From the NCBI RefSeq assembly GCF_031844705.1, contig NZ_CP134609.1, positions 248,001 to 312,000 on the forward strand: a stretch of DNA of 64,000 bases, in the 5' to 3' direction. The DNA comes from Streptomyces sp. ITFR-16 (GTDB lineage Bacteria > Actinomycetota > Actinomycetes > Streptomycetales > Streptomycetaceae). The notes below the pieces were generated by a model. It made no database searches. It was not told the DNA's origin and saw only the letters and a program-made list of their open reading frames with translations. Shown here in pieces: positions 23,340 to 32,791 of the stretch. The translations under genes and the position numbers were made by a program. Numbering within the stretch: position 1 is the stretch's first letter; each line of letters starts with the position of its first letter.

Positions 23340-25385
23340 ATGACGTCCGCGACGCACCCCGAGGTCGCCGCGCTCCTGGAACGCGCGCACCGGCTCGGTT
23401 CCGACCCCCGCAACACCAACTACGCCGGCGGCAACACCTCGGTGAAGGCCGCCGGCGCCGACCCGGTCACCGGCGGCGAGACCGAACTCCTGTGGGTCAA
23501 GGGCTCCGGGGGCGACCTCGGCACTCTGAAGGAGGAGGGGCTGGCGGTGCTGCGCCTGGACCGGGTCCGCGCCCTCAAGGAGGTGTACCCGGGGGTGGAG
23601 CGCGAAGACGAGATGGTCGCGGCGTTCGACTACTGCCTGCACGGCAAGGGGGGCGCCGCACCGTCCATCGACACCGCCATGCACGCGCTGGTCGAGGCGG
23701 CGCACGTCGACCATCTGCACCCGGACTCGGGGATCGCCCTGGCGTGCGCGGCGGACGGCGAGAAGCTGACCGCCGAGTGCTTCGGCGACAAGGTGGCCTG
23801 GGTGGGCTGGCGCCGGCCCGGCTTCCAGCTCGGCCTGGACATCGCCGCCGTCAAGGAGGCCAACCCGCAGGCGGTCGGCGTCGTGCTCGGCGGGCACGGG
23901 ATCACCGCGTGGGGCGGGACGTCGCAGGAGTGCGAGCAGAACGCGCTCTGGATGATCCGCACCGCCGAGACCTTCCTGCGGGAGCACGGCAAGGACGAGC
24001 CCTTCGGGGCGGTCCTGCCCGGCCGCACCGCCCTGCCGCCCGGGGAGCGGCGCGCGCGGGCCGCCGCGCTGGCCCCGGTGATCCGTGGCCTGGCGTCCAC
24101 GGACCGGCCGCAGGTGGGTCACTTCTCGGATGCCGAACCGGTGCTGGACTTCCTCTCACGCGCGGAGCATCCCCGGCTCGCCGCCCTCGGCACCTCCTGC
24201 CCGGACCACTTCCTGCGGACGAAGGTCAGCCCGCTGGTCCTGGACCTTCCGGCGGACGCCCCGGTCGAGGAGGCCGTGGAGCGGCTGAGGGAACTGCACG
24301 GCGCGTACCGCGAGGCGTACCGCGCGTACTACGAGCGGCACGCCGTGCCCGGCTCCCCCGCCATGCGCGGCGCCGATCCGGCGATCGTGCTGGTGCCGGG
24401 GGTGGGGATGTTCTCCTTCGGCAAGGACAAGCAGACCGCCCGAGTCGCCGGGGAGTTCTACCTCAATGCCGTCAATGTGATGCGGGGCGCGGAGGCCGTC
24501 TCCTCGTACGCGCCGATCGAGGAGTCCGAGAAGTTCCGCATCGAGTACTGGGAGCTGGAGGAGGCCAAGCTGCGCCGGATGCCGAAGGCGAAGCCGCTGG
24601 CCACCCGGGTCGCGCTGGTGACCGGGGCCGGTTCGGGCATCGGGCGGGCCATCGCGCACCGGCTGGTCGCCGAGGGCGCGTGCGTCGTCGTCGCGGATCT
24701 GAACGCCGCGAACGCGGTCGCGGTCGCGGAGGAGCTGGGCGGGCCCGACCGGGCGGTGGCGGTGACGGTCGACGTCACCGACGAGGAGCAGATCACCGAG
24801 GCGTTCCGGGCCGCGGTGCTCGCCTTCGGCGGGGTGGACCTGGTCGTCAACAACGCCGGGATCTCCATCTCCAAACCACTCCTGGAGACGACCGCGCACG
24901 ACTGGGACCTCCAGCACGACATCATGGCGCGCGGCTCGTTCCTCGTCTCGCGCGAGGCGGCCCGGGTCATGCGGGCGCAGGGCATCGGCGGGGACATCGT
25001 CTACATCGCGTCCAAGAACGCCGTGTTCGCCGGTCCCAGCAACATCGCCTACTCGGCGACCAAGGCCGACCAGGCCCATCAGGTGCGGCTGCTGGCGGCG
25101 GAGCTCGGCGGGGACGGCATCCGGGTCAACGGGGTCAACCCGGACGGGGTGGTGCGCGGTTCGGGGATCTTCGCCGCGGGCTGGGGCGCCCAGCGGGCGG
25201 CCACGTACGGCATCGAGGAGGAGAAGCTCGGCGAGTTCTACGCCCAGCGGACCCTGCTCAAGCGCGAGGTGCTGCCCGAGCATGTCGCCAACGCCGTGTT
25301 CGCGCTGACGGGCGGCGAACTCACCCACACCACCGGCCTGCACATTCCGGTCGACGCCGGTGTGGCGGCGGCCTTCCTTCGATGA
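23340..25385 (+). CDS. rhaEW: Bifunctional rhamnulose-1-phosphate aldolase / lactaldehyde dehydrogenase
   Basis: A 681-residue fusion. The first 430 or so residues are a class II aldolase: NYAGGNTSVKA, LLWVKGSGGDLG, AAFDYCLHGKG, and zinc ligands in AAHVDHLHPDS and GVVLGGHGITAWG; this half splits L-rhamnulose-1-phosphate into DHAP and L-lactaldehyde. The second half (about 430-681) is a short-chain dehydrogenase: LVTGAGSGIGRAIAHRLV, VNNAGIS, IVYIASKNAVFAGPSNIAYSATK. It oxidises lactaldehyde to lactate. GGAGGAA lies at ideal distance from the ATG. The stop overlaps the rhaB start (ATGA), so translation is coupled. Confidence 0.95.
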   Translation: MTSATHPEVAALLERAHRLGSDPRNTNYAGGNTSVKAAGADPVTGGETELLWVKGSGGDLGTLKEEGLAVLRLDRVRALKEVYPGVEREDEMVAAFDYCLHGKGGAAPSIDTAMHALVEAAHVDHLHPDSGIALACAADGEKLTAECFGDKVAWVGWRRPGFQLGLDIAAVKEANPQAVGVVLGGHGITAWGGTSQECEQNALWMIRTAETFLREHGKDEPFGAVLPGRTALPPGERRARAAALAPVIRGLASTDRPQVGHFSDAEPVLDFLSRAEHPRLAALGTSCPDHFLRTKVSPLVLDLPADAPVEEAVERLRELHGAYREAYRAYYERHAVPGSPAMRGADPAIVLVPGVGMFSFGKDKQTARVAGEFYLNAVNVMRGAEAVSSYAPIEESEKFRIEYWELEEAKLRRMPKAKPLATRVALVTGAGSGIGRAIAHRLVAEGACVVVADLNAANAVAVAEELGGPDRAVAVTVDVTDEEQITEAFRAAVLAFGGVDLVVNNAGISISKPLLETTAHDWDLQHDIMARGSFLVSREAARVMRAQGIGGDIVYIASKNAVFAGPSNIAYSATKADQAHQVRLLAAELGGDGIRVNGVNPDGVVRGSGIFAAGWGAQRAATYGIEEEKLGEFYAQRTLLKREVLPEHVANAVFALTGGELTHTTGLHIPVDAGVAAAFLR

Positions 25386-26848
25386 CCGGCGGCGACCGCG
25401 TCTTCGCCGCCGTGGACCTCGGCGCGACCAGCGGCCGGGTGATCACCGGCCGCGTCGGGCCCGGCACACTCGAACTCACCGAGGCGCACCGGTTCGCGAA
25501 CACTCCGGTGCGGCTGCCCGACGGGCTGCGCTGGGACGTACCGGCCCTGTACCAGGGGATGCTGGACGGGCTGCGCGCGGCCGGGCGCGGCGGGCCGGTC
25601 GCCTCGGTCGGTGTCGACACCTGGGCGGTGGACTACGGGCTGCTGGACGCCGACGGATCGCTGCTGGGGCTGCCGTTCCACTACCGGGACGCGCGCAACG
25701 ACCAGGCCGCAGAACGGCTGCCGGAGGGCTGCGGTCCGCAGGAGCTGTATGCCGTCAGCGGTCTCCAGCACCTGCCGTTCAACACGGTCTTCCAGCTGCT
25801 CGCGCACCGGGGCACCGCTCAGTGGGGCACGGCCCGGACCCTGCTGCTGATGCCGGATCTGCTGGTGCACTGGCTGACGGGGGCGGTGGGGGCGGAGCGC
25901 ACGAACGCCTCGACGACGGGGCTGTTCGACGCGCGGTCCGGTGACTGGTCCGATGCGCTGATCGGCCGGCTCGGGCTGCCGCGTTCGCTCTTTCCGCCGC
26001 TGCGCGAGCCGGGCGATCCGGCGGGGACGCTGCTGCCGCACGTCGCGGAGTTCACCGGTCTGCCGGCCGCGACCCCGGTGACGACGGTCGCCTCGCACGA
26101 CACGGCGTCGGCTGTCGTGGCCGTACCGGCGCGGGAGCGGGACTTCGCGTACGTCTCCTGCGGGACCTGGTCGCTGGCGGGTCTGGAACTGGACGCGCCG
26201 GTGCTGTCCGAGGAGTCGCGCGCGGCGAACTTCACCAATGAGCGCGGGGTGAACGGCACCGTGCGCTACCTCCGGAACATCATGGGCATGTGGCTGCTGG
26301 AGGAGTGCCGTCGGGTGTGGGAGCGCGAGGGGGCCGCGCCGGATCTGGGCGGGCTGCTCGCCGACGCGGCGGCCGCTCATCCCTTCGCGGCGGTGATCGA
26401 CCCGGACGACGTGTCGTTCCTCGCGCCGGGCGACATGCCGGCCCGGATCGACGCGTATCTGCGGCGCACCGGGCAGAGCCCGCCCCGGGCGCCGGGCGGC
26501 TATGTGCGCTGTGTGCTGGAGAGCCTGGCGCTGGCTCACCGCCGTACGCTGCGGCAGGCCGCCGGGCTCGCGGGCCGTGATCCTGCGCGGATCCATCTGG
26601 TCGGCGGGGGCTCGCGCAATGAGCTGCTGTGCCAGTGGACGGCCGACGCGAGCGGTCTTCCGGTGACGGCGGGGCCGGCGGAGGCGACGGCGCTCGGCAA
26701 CATCCTGGTACAGGCGCGCGCCCACGGTCTGCTGGACGGTCTGGCCGCTATGCGCCGGCTGGTCTCCCGTACACAGGAGCTGCGGCACTACGAGCCGCGG
26801 GGGGACATGCGTGCCTGGGACCGGGCGGAGGCCCGGCTCAAGGGCTAG
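25382..26848 (+). CDS. rhaB: Rhamnulokinase
   Basis: A 488-residue FGGY-family kinase that phosphorylates L-rhamnulose with ATP. The N-terminal ASKHA motif is FAAVDLGATSGRVITG; GVDTWAVDYGLLD and GLPFHYRDARND hold the sugar site and catalytic Asp; YVSCGTWSLAGLEL and HLVGGGSRNELLCQWTADAS are the ATP site. It starts inside the stop codon of the aldolase gene. The order isomerase, aldolase/dehydrogenase, kinase gives the whole path from L-rhamnose to DHAP and lactate; no transporter or regulator gene lies in the window. Confidence 0.95.
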   Translation: MTGGDRVFAAVDLGATSGRVITGRVGPGTLELTEAHRFANTPVRLPDGLRWDVPALYQGMLDGLRAAGRGGPVASVGVDTWAVDYGLLDADGSLLGLPFHYRDARNDQAAERLPEGCGPQELYAVSGLQHLPFNTVFQLLAHRGTAQWGTARTLLLMPDLLVHWLTGAVGAERTNASTTGLFDARSGDWSDALIGRLGLPRSLFPPLREPGDPAGTLLPHVAEFTGLPAATPVTTVASHDTASAVVAVPARERDFAYVSCGTWSLAGLELDAPVLSEESRAANFTNERGVNGTVRYLRNIMGMWLLEECRRVWEREGAAPDLGGLLADAAAAHPFAAVIDPDDVSFLAPGDMPARIDAYLRRTGQSPPRAPGGYVRCVLESLALAHRRTLRQAAGLAGRDPARIHLVGGGSRNELLCQWTADASGLPVTAGPAEATALGNILVQARAHGLLDGLAAMRRLVSRTQELRHYEPRGDMRAWDRAEARLKG

Positions 26849-26902
26849 GGCCCGTCCTCGCGACCACTGACGAGAAGAACACTCACGAGAAGAGGGATCC
26901 TG

Positions 26903-28369
26903 ATGTCTGACGACGTGTCCGCCGCCGGGACCGGCGGTGTCCTGGACCGTGTCGTGCGCCGGCGGACCCGGGTGGGTCTCGTCTCGGGCGGACTCGGCGC
27001 GTACTGGCCGCAGTTCCCCGGCCTGCTCGACCGGCTGCGGGAGTCGGCCCGGTTCGTGAGCGCGCGGTTCGAGGAGATGGGCTGCGAGGTCGTCGACGCC
27101 GGGTTCGTCTCCGATCCCCAGGAGGCCGCCGGGGCGGCCGAGCGGCTGCGCCGGGCCGACTGCGACCTGGTGGTCACCTTTCTGACGACGTATCTCACCG
27201 CCTCGATGGTGCTGCCGGTCGCGCAGCGCACGCAGACCCCGGTGCTGGTGATCGACCTCCAGCCGACCGAGGCCATGGACCACGCGCACACCGGCACCGG
27301 TGAGTGGCTGGCGTACTGCGGGCAGTGTCCGCTGCCCGAGGTCGCGCAGGTCTTTCGGCGCAGCGGCATCCCGTTCCGTTCCGTGTCGGGGCATCTGCAC
27401 GACGAGAACGCCTGGACCAGGATCCGCCGGTGGATCGCGGCGGCCGGGGTGCGCGGGACCCTGCGGCACGGCCGGCACGGTCTGATGGGGCACCTGTATC
27501 CCGGCATGCTCGATGTCTCGACCGATATGACGCTGGTGTCCGCCCAGTTCGGCGGCCATGTCGAGGTGCTGGAATTCGACGATCTACGGGTGCGGGTGGC
27601 GGCCGTCACGGACGCGGAGGCCGCCGGACGGGTCGCGCTGGCCCGTGAGGTCTTCACGCTGGACGGGTCCGTGGACGAGGACGATCTGCTCTGGGCGGCG
27701 CGTGTCTCGGTCGGGCTGGACCGGCTCGTGGCGGACTTCGCCCTCGACAGCCTGGCCTACTACCACCGGGGTCTGGAGGGTGAGATCCATGAGCGGCTGG
27801 GCGCCGGCATGATCCTGGGGGCGTCGCTGCTCACCGCGCGGGGGTTCCCGATGGCCGGGGAGTACGAGCTGCGCACGAGCCTCGCCATGCTGATCGCCGA
27901 CACCCTGGGCGCGGGCGGTTCGTTCACCGAGTTGCAGGCGCTGAACTTCCGGGACGGCGTGGTGGAGATGGGCCATGACGGGCCCGCCCACCTGGCGATC
28001 AGCGCGAAGGACCCGCTGCTGCGGGGTCTGGGCGTTTACCACGGGAAGCGCGGCTGGGGGGTCAGCGTCGAGTTCGATGTGACGCCGGGGCCGGTCACGG
28101 CGTTCGGGGTGGGCCAGGAGGCCGACGGTTCGTTCGTGCTGATCGCGTCGGAGGGCCGGGTCGTGCCCGGTCCGCTGCTGGAGATCGGCAACACCACCTC
28201 CCGGGTCGACTTCGGGTTCGACCCGGGTGAGTGGACGGACGCCTGGGCGGCCTCGGGCATCGGCCACCACTGGACGCTGTGCACGGGGCACCGGGCGAAG
28301 GAGTTCCGGGCGGTCGCGGACCTGCTGGGTGTCGTCTTCCGCGAGGTGACCGGGCCCACCGTGCTGTGA
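26903..28369 (+). CDS. L-arabinose/L-fucose isomerase-like protein
   Basis: A 488-residue protein of the FucI/AraA fold. Features are RVGLVSGGLGAYWPQFPGL, DLVVTFLTTYLTASMVLP, VLVIDLQPTEAMDH, LMGHLYPGMLDVSTDMTLVSAQFGGHVEVLEFDDL and a C-terminal half with EMGHDGPAHLAIS, GNTTSRVDFGF and HHWTLCTGH. Such proteins interconvert aldoses and ketoses with Mn2+. It is the fourth gene in the rhamnose operon, 54 bases after rhaB with no terminator. RhaI already supplies rhamnose isomerase, so this one may serve a second deoxy-sugar or pentose that enters the same kinase and aldolase; that is an inference. Confidence 0.88.
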   Translation: MSDDVSAAGTGGVLDRVVRRRTRVGLVSGGLGAYWPQFPGLLDRLRESARFVSARFEEMGCEVVDAGFVSDPQEAAGAAERLRRADCDLVVTFLTTYLTASMVLPVAQRTQTPVLVIDLQPTEAMDHAHTGTGEWLAYCGQCPLPEVAQVFRRSGIPFRSVSGHLHDENAWTRIRRWIAAAGVRGTLRHGRHGLMGHLYPGMLDVSTDMTLVSAQFGGHVEVLEFDDLRVRVAAVTDAEAAGRVALAREVFTLDGSVDEDDLLWAARVSVGLDRLVADFALDSLAYYHRGLEGEIHERLGAGMILGASLLTARGFPMAGEYELRTSLAMLIADTLGAGGSFTELQALNFRDGVVEMGHDGPAHLAISAKDPLLRGLGVYHGKRGWGVSVEFDVTPGPVTAFGVGQEADGSFVLIASEGRVVPGPLLEIGNTTSRVDFGFDPGEWTDAWAASGIGHHWTLCTGHRAKEFRAVADLLGVVFREVTGPTVL

Positions 28370-28384
28370 GGCGGGGGCTCCGGT

Positions 28385-29458
28385 TCAGCCGGCCGTCCCG
28401 GCGGCCGGGCCGAGTCCGAGCTCGTGCTCGCCGAGCGGCGCGAAGTGGCGGGCCACGTCCTCGTCGGTGACATGGGCGAGGTCCGCCGGGTTCCAGCGGG
28501 GGTCGCGGTCCTTGTCGACGATCTGGGCGCGGACGCCCTCCACCAGGTCGGGACCGGCGAACGCGACGGTCGAGACGCGGTACTCCTGGTCGAGCACGGC
28601 TTCCAGGGAGCCGAGGCGGCGGGCCCTGCGGACGGCCTCCAGGGTCACCTTGAGCGAAGTGGGCGACTTGGCCAGGATCGTCGCCGCGGTCTGCTTCGCC
28701 GCGGGCACGCCGTGGTCGGCGAGGCGGTCGACGATCTCCTCGACCGTGTCCGCCGGGTAGCAGGCGTCGATCCAGTCGCGGTGCGCGGCGAGCAGACCGC
28801 CGGGGGCCGCTTCCGCGTGTTCCGCGACGGCCGCCGTGACGGCCTCGGCCGTGGTGCAGGTGTCGAGACCGGCGAGGAGGGCGGGCAGGCGCTCTGCGGG
28901 GACGAAGTGGTCGGCGAGGCCGCACAGGAGTGCGTCGGCCGCCCCGATCGCCTCCCCCGTGAGTGCCAGATGGGTGCCGAGTTCGCCGGGGGCCGCGCCG
29001 AGAAGGCGGGTGCCGCCGACGTCGGGGACGAATCCGATGCCGGTCTCGGGCATGGCGATGCGCGAGCGCTCCGTGACGATCCGGACGGAGCCGTGGGCGG
29101 AGACCCCGACACCGCCGCCCATCACGATGCCGTCCATGACCGCCACGTACGGCTTGGGGAAGCGGGCGATCCGTGCATTGAGCACGTATTCGTCGCGCCA
29201 GAAGTCGAGGGAGGCCCGGCCACCGGCCAGGGCGTCGTCGCGCACGGCCCGGATGTCGCCGCCCGCGCACAGCCCCCGCTCCCCCGCCCCGGTGAGCACG
29301 ACCGCCGCGACGGTGTCGTCGCCGGCCGCCTCGTCCAGCGCCCTCGCCAGGGCAAGCACCATGGCGTGGTTCAGCGCGTTCAGGGCGCGCGGCCGGTTCA
29401 GCGTGATGTGGCGGACACGTCCCTCGGTGTGCAGCAGGACGGAATCGTCGTGGTTCAT
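28385..29458 (-). CDS. Enoyl-CoA hydratase/isomerase family, 3-hydroxyisobutyryl-CoA hydrolase-like
   Basis: A 357-residue crotonase-fold protein. ITLNRPRALNALNHAMVLAL, GAGERGLCAGGDIRAV and the oxyanion loop GIVMGGGVGVSAHGSVRIVTE are clear, with ETGIGFVPDVGGTRLL after it. The length and the C-terminal half (TAATILAKSPTSLKVTLEAV, DQEYRVST, then DPRWNPADLAHVTDEDVARHFAPLGEHEL) fit the HIBCH group, which frees 3-hydroxyisobutyrate in valine breakdown. ATG 29458 is chosen because GGAG stands upstream; an earlier start at 29503 adds residues without homology. It is convergent with the isomerase gene. Confidence 0.92.
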   Translation of the reverse strand: MNHDDSVLLHTEGRVRHITLNRPRALNALNHAMVLALARALDEAAGDDTVAAVVLTGAGERGLCAGGDIRAVRDDALAGGRASLDFWRDEYVLNARIARFPKPYVAVMDGIVMGGGVGVSAHGSVRIVTERSRIAMPETGIGFVPDVGGTRLLGAAPGELGTHLALTGEAIGAADALLCGLADHFVPAERLPALLAGLDTCTTAEAVTAAVAEHAEAAPGGLLAAHRDWIDACYPADTVEEIVDRLADHGVPAAKQTAATILAKSPTSLKVTLEAVRRARRLGSLEAVLDQEYRVSTVAFAGPDLVEGVRAQIVDKDRDPRWNPADLAHVTDEDVARHFAPLGEHELGLGPAAGTAG

Positions 29459-29667
29459 GCGTGTGCTCCGCTCAGCACCGGTGCCGTACCGTCCGCCGGT
29501 CACGGACGATCTTCCGCTGCCATTGTGCGCGGCCCCGCGCGGGGCGGGACAGGAGGGGGTGGGCGGTCGCCCGCGCCGCCGATTGCCGCTGTGGCAGCCG
29601 TACGGAACCGGCCAGACAATTGAGGCACGCCGTACGGCAGTCCCGCCGGACGATCCTCGGAGCCGGA

Positions 29668-31830
29668 ATGACCGATCACGACAGGCCGCCGATCATTCCC
29701 GTCCCGCCCCGCTCGCCCGCCGAGAAGACGCGCAACACGGAGACGGGGACGGCGGAGCGGCTTGCCATGAACCGCACGGGCAGTTTCGAGTGGGATCTCG
29801 ACGCCCGGACGCTGGACGTGGACGAGGCGGGCCTGCTGGTCCTCGGCCTGGACCCGGCCACCTTCGACTCGCGTCCGGAGTCCCTCGCGGACCTGCTGGA
29901 GCCGGCGGAGCGCAGCCGTCTCGACGCGGCGATCGACGAGGCCATCAAGGGCGGGAGCAACTCCTACAGCGTGCACCTCCGGGTACCGCTGGAAGCGGGC
30001 GACCAGTGGACGCACATCCAGGCCCGCATCCTGCGCAGCGACGACGGCCGGGCGCACCGGGTCATCGGTCTGGTGCGGGACGCGACGGCGGAAGTCACCC
30101 ATTCGGCCTTTGTGCTGGAACTGGAAAAACGCCGCCAGCGGCAGACCGACATCGTTGAACGTACGACGAGTGCCCTGTCGCGGGCCGTGACGGTGGACGA
30201 TGTGACCGCCGCCCTGACGGGGCCGGGCGGGCTGGCCAGGCTGGGTGCGGACGGGCTGGCGCTCGGGCTGCTGGACAACACCGCCCTCAATGTCATCGCG
30301 CTGAGCGGCGAATCCCTGGAGGTCATCGACGAGCTGGGGACGGGCCGGCTCGACCGGGCGTTCCCGCTGGCCGACACGGTGCTGAGCGGCCGGCCCCGCT
30401 TCGTGAGCTCGCTCAGCGCGCTGACCCGGCGCTATCCGGTGCTGGAGCCGTACGTGGGGCAGCTGAAGTTCCAGGCGGCGGCCTATCTTCCGCTCGTCGC
30501 CCAGGCACGGTCCCTCGGCGGGCTCGCCCTCTTCTACCGCGAGCGCACGGCCTTCAACGCCGATGAGCGCAACCTGTGCCTGGGGCTCGCCGCCATCGTG
30601 GCGCAGTCCCTCCAGCGGGCCAAGCTGTTCGACGAGGAACGCGAGTTCGCCACCGGGCTCCAGTCCGCGATGCTGCCTCGGCGGATCCACGACATCGAGG
30701 GCGGTGAGATCGCCGTCCGCTACCACGCGGCCTGGAGCGGCCGGCAGGTCGGCGGCGACTGGTACGACGTGATCGCCCTGCCCAAGGACCGCTTCGGCAT
30801 CGTGGTCGGCGACGTGCAGGGCCACGACACGCACGCGGCCGCGATCATGGGCCAGCTCAGGATCGCGCTGCGGGCGTACGCCGCCGAGGGGCATCCACCC
30901 TCGACGGTGCTGGCCAGGGCCTCCCGGTTCCTCGCCGAGTTGGACACGGACCGGTTCGCCACCTGCGCCTACGCCCAGGTCGATCTGGGAACCGGCACGG
31001 TGCGGGTGGTGCGGGCCGGTCATTTCGGGCCGCTCATCCGGCACATGGACGGCCGGGTGGGCACCCCGCAGGTGCGCGGCGGCATGCCGCTGGGCATCGC
31101 GACCGAACTCGGCGACGAGGAGTTCCCGGAGACCCGGCTCGACCTGGTGCCGGGCGAGACCCTGGTCCTGTACACCGACGGGCTGGTGGAGGAGCCGGGC
31201 GCCGACATCGACGCGGGCGTACGCACCCTGATCACCGAGGTCAGCGCGGGGCCGGCCGGCGCCGAGGCGCTGGCCGACCATTTGTCGGACCGGCTGTGGG
31301 AGCGCTGGGGCTCCGGTGACGATGTCGCGCTGCTGGTGCTGCGGCGCAGCCCGGACCCCGGTTCGCCCCGGGCGCCCAGGCTCCATCAGTACATCCACCA
31401 GGCCGACCCGGAGGGGCTGTCCGACGCGCGGACGATCGTGCGCCAGGCCCTGACGGACTGGGAGATGGCCGAACTCGCCGACGACGCGGAGCTGGTGACC
31501 GGGGAGCTGCTGGTCAACGTCCTGCTGCACACGGAGGGCGGGGCGGTGCTCACGCTGGAGGTGCTGCCCGAACCGGTGCGGAGGGTCCGGCTGTCGGTGC
31601 AGGACCGCTCCAGCGCCTGGCCCCGGCGCCGGACACCGGGCGAGACCGCCACCTCGGGCCGCGGTCTGCTGCTGCTGGACGCCGTCGCCACGCGCTGGGG
31701 CATCGAGCCCCGGGGCGAGGGCAAGGCGGTCTGGTGCGAGATCGGGCCCGCCGCACCGCCGGCGTCGCCCCCCGTGCACAGGGACGCGGTGCCCCCGGTG
31801 GCCGAGAAACCCGGCGGCGGACAGCGGTGA
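29668..31830 (+). CDS. SpoIIE-type serine phosphatase with PAS, GAF and ATPase domains
   Basis: A 720-residue multidomain regulator. A PAS-like domain (about 35-150), a GAF domain (about 160-320) and a PP2C/SpoIIE domain (about 335-555) can be followed. The phosphatase metal-binding motifs are VGGDWYDVI, VVGDVQGHDTHAAAIMG, and later LYTDGLVEEPGADID with WGSGDDVALLVL. A GHKL-type anti-sigma-factor kinase domain closes it (about 575-690: LVTGELLVNVLLHTEGG and GRGLLLLDAV). These proteins dephosphorylate anti-anti-sigma factors and are very numerous in Streptomyces. The signal sensed by PAS/GAF is unknown. A strong terminator follows. Confidence 0.95.
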   Translation: MTDHDRPPIIPVPPRSPAEKTRNTETGTAERLAMNRTGSFEWDLDARTLDVDEAGLLVLGLDPATFDSRPESLADLLEPAERSRLDAAIDEAIKGGSNSYSVHLRVPLEAGDQWTHIQARILRSDDGRAHRVIGLVRDATAEVTHSAFVLELEKRRQRQTDIVERTTSALSRAVTVDDVTAALTGPGGLARLGADGLALGLLDNTALNVIALSGESLEVIDELGTGRLDRAFPLADTVLSGRPRFVSSLSALTRRYPVLEPYVGQLKFQAAAYLPLVAQARSLGGLALFYRERTAFNADERNLCLGLAAIVAQSLQRAKLFDEEREFATGLQSAMLPRRIHDIEGGEIAVRYHAAWSGRQVGGDWYDVIALPKDRFGIVVGDVQGHDTHAAAIMGQLRIALRAYAAEGHPPSTVLARASRFLAELDTDRFATCAYAQVDLGTGTVRVVRAGHFGPLIRHMDGRVGTPQVRGGMPLGIATELGDEEFPETRLDLVPGETLVLYTDGLVEEPGADIDAGVRTLITEVSAGPAGAEALADHLSDRLWERWGSGDDVALLVLRRSPDPGSPRAPRLHQYIHQADPEGLSDARTIVRQALTDWEMAELADDAELVTGELLVNVLLHTEGGAVLTLEVLPEPVRRVRLSVQDRSSAWPRRRTPGETATSGRGLLLLDAVATRWGIEPRGEGKAVWCEIGPAAPPASPPVHRDAVPPVAEKPGGGQR

Positions 31831-31866
31831 GGGGCGTGCCGCCCCGTGCGGGGCGGCACGCCCCTC
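31829..31866. terminator. 17-bp perfect-stem terminator
   Basis: Arms 31829-31845 and 31850-31866 pair perfectly around loop GTGC, beginning at the stop codon of the phosphatase gene. It serves this gene and, on the other strand, the LAETG gene that ends at 31913. Confidence 0.9.
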
Positions 31867-31912
31867 GGCCGGACTCCCGGGCGCCTCAGGGCACCCGGAG
31901 CGCCGGACTACG

Positions 31913-32536
31913 TCAGTGCTGCGCGGTACGGCGCTTGCGCACGGACCACATGATGCCGCCGCCGGCCAGCAGCACGGCGACAGCCGCACCACCGATGATC
32001 GGGGTGGCGGACGACGAACCGGTCTCGGCCAGATCCGGCGAGCTGGGGCTCGGCGTGACTGCGGCGGGCGCAGACGGCGAAGCGGACTCGCTCGGCGTGT
32101 CGGTCGGGGTCGGCGTCGACGTGGTGGGCGTCTCCGAAGGCTTGGTCTCGGACGGCGTGGGCGTCGGCGTGGGCGTGCCCTCGCAGACCGGCGCCGTCTT
32201 CGTGTCGTCCTTCGAGTACTGGTCACCGTCGCCGGCCTTGACGACCAGATGCACCGTCAGCGGCTTGTCGTGCTCCGGCAGCGCGATCTTCTTGTCGAGC
32301 CCCCGGCCGAAGGTCTCCGTCGGCAGCAGGTCCTTACCGTCCACGGTGACGGTCACCTGGTTGGTGACCTTGTCGTTGTACGCGGTCAGGTGCAGGCTCA
32401 CTTCGGTACAGGTCACGTCCCAGGTGGGGGTGTGAGCTGCGGCCGGGCCGGCGGAGAGGACCGCGCCGGACAGACCGACAACCGCAGCGGCGGCGAGCGT
32501 TCCCGCAGCGCGCCACGATCTCCTGGGTATGGTCAT
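31913..32536 (-). CDS. LAETG-anchored surface protein (sortase substrate)
   Basis: A 207-residue wall-anchored protein. Signal peptide 1-34 (RRSWRAAGTLAAAAVVGLSG...AAAHT), a small extracellular domain (about 37-118) with two cysteines (VTCTEVSLHL and APVCEG) likely in a disulfide, then a Thr/Pro/Ser-rich stalk. The sorting signal is LAETG at 169-173, a hydrophobic segment and the basic tail RKRRTAQH. LAxTG is the substrate motif of actinobacterial class E sortases. GGAGGAA precedes the ATG. No sortase gene is in the window, so anchoring relies on an enzyme elsewhere. Confidence 0.92.
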   Translation of the reverse strand: MTIPRRSWRAAGTLAAAAVVGLSGAVLSAGPAAAHTPTWDVTCTEVSLHLTAYNDKVTNQVTVTVDGKDLLPTETFGRGLDKKIALPEHDKPLTVHLVVKAGDGDQYSKDDTKTAPVCEGTPTPTPTPSETKPSETPTTSTPTPTDTPSESASPSAPAAVTPSPSSPDLAETGSSSATPIIGGAAVAVLLAGGGIMWSVRKRRTAQH

Positions 32537-32791
32537 GGATTCTTCCTCCGCAGATGTTTCATCGCCTGAATGGCGGTGGAGCGCACAGTACTGCCCCCGT
32601 CCCCCCTGTGTGCACCCGCCCCACACGCGATTCGATGTCACAACTGAGCCCACATCGTCGTCGGTTGGTACATGCCGGACACCGGTGCCCGGACAGCCGC
32701 CGCCGCACGGTGGCGTGAAGTGAGCGTCCGGCGCCGGACCGTACCGGCCGCACCCGGCGGCACCCCGTCGCACCGGCCGCAGCGGGAGCCG

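Noticed and set aside
25238..27559. 773-codon open frame on the minus strand across rhaEW, rhaB and the isomerase gene
   Set aside because: It is antisense to three clearly conserved genes, has no recognisable domain, and its composition is the mirror of GC-rich codon use.
29500..32226. 908-codon open frame on the minus strand opposite the SpoIIE phosphatase gene
   Set aside because: Low-complexity Arg/Gly/Pro/His product; the plus strand encodes a complete multidomain phosphatase.
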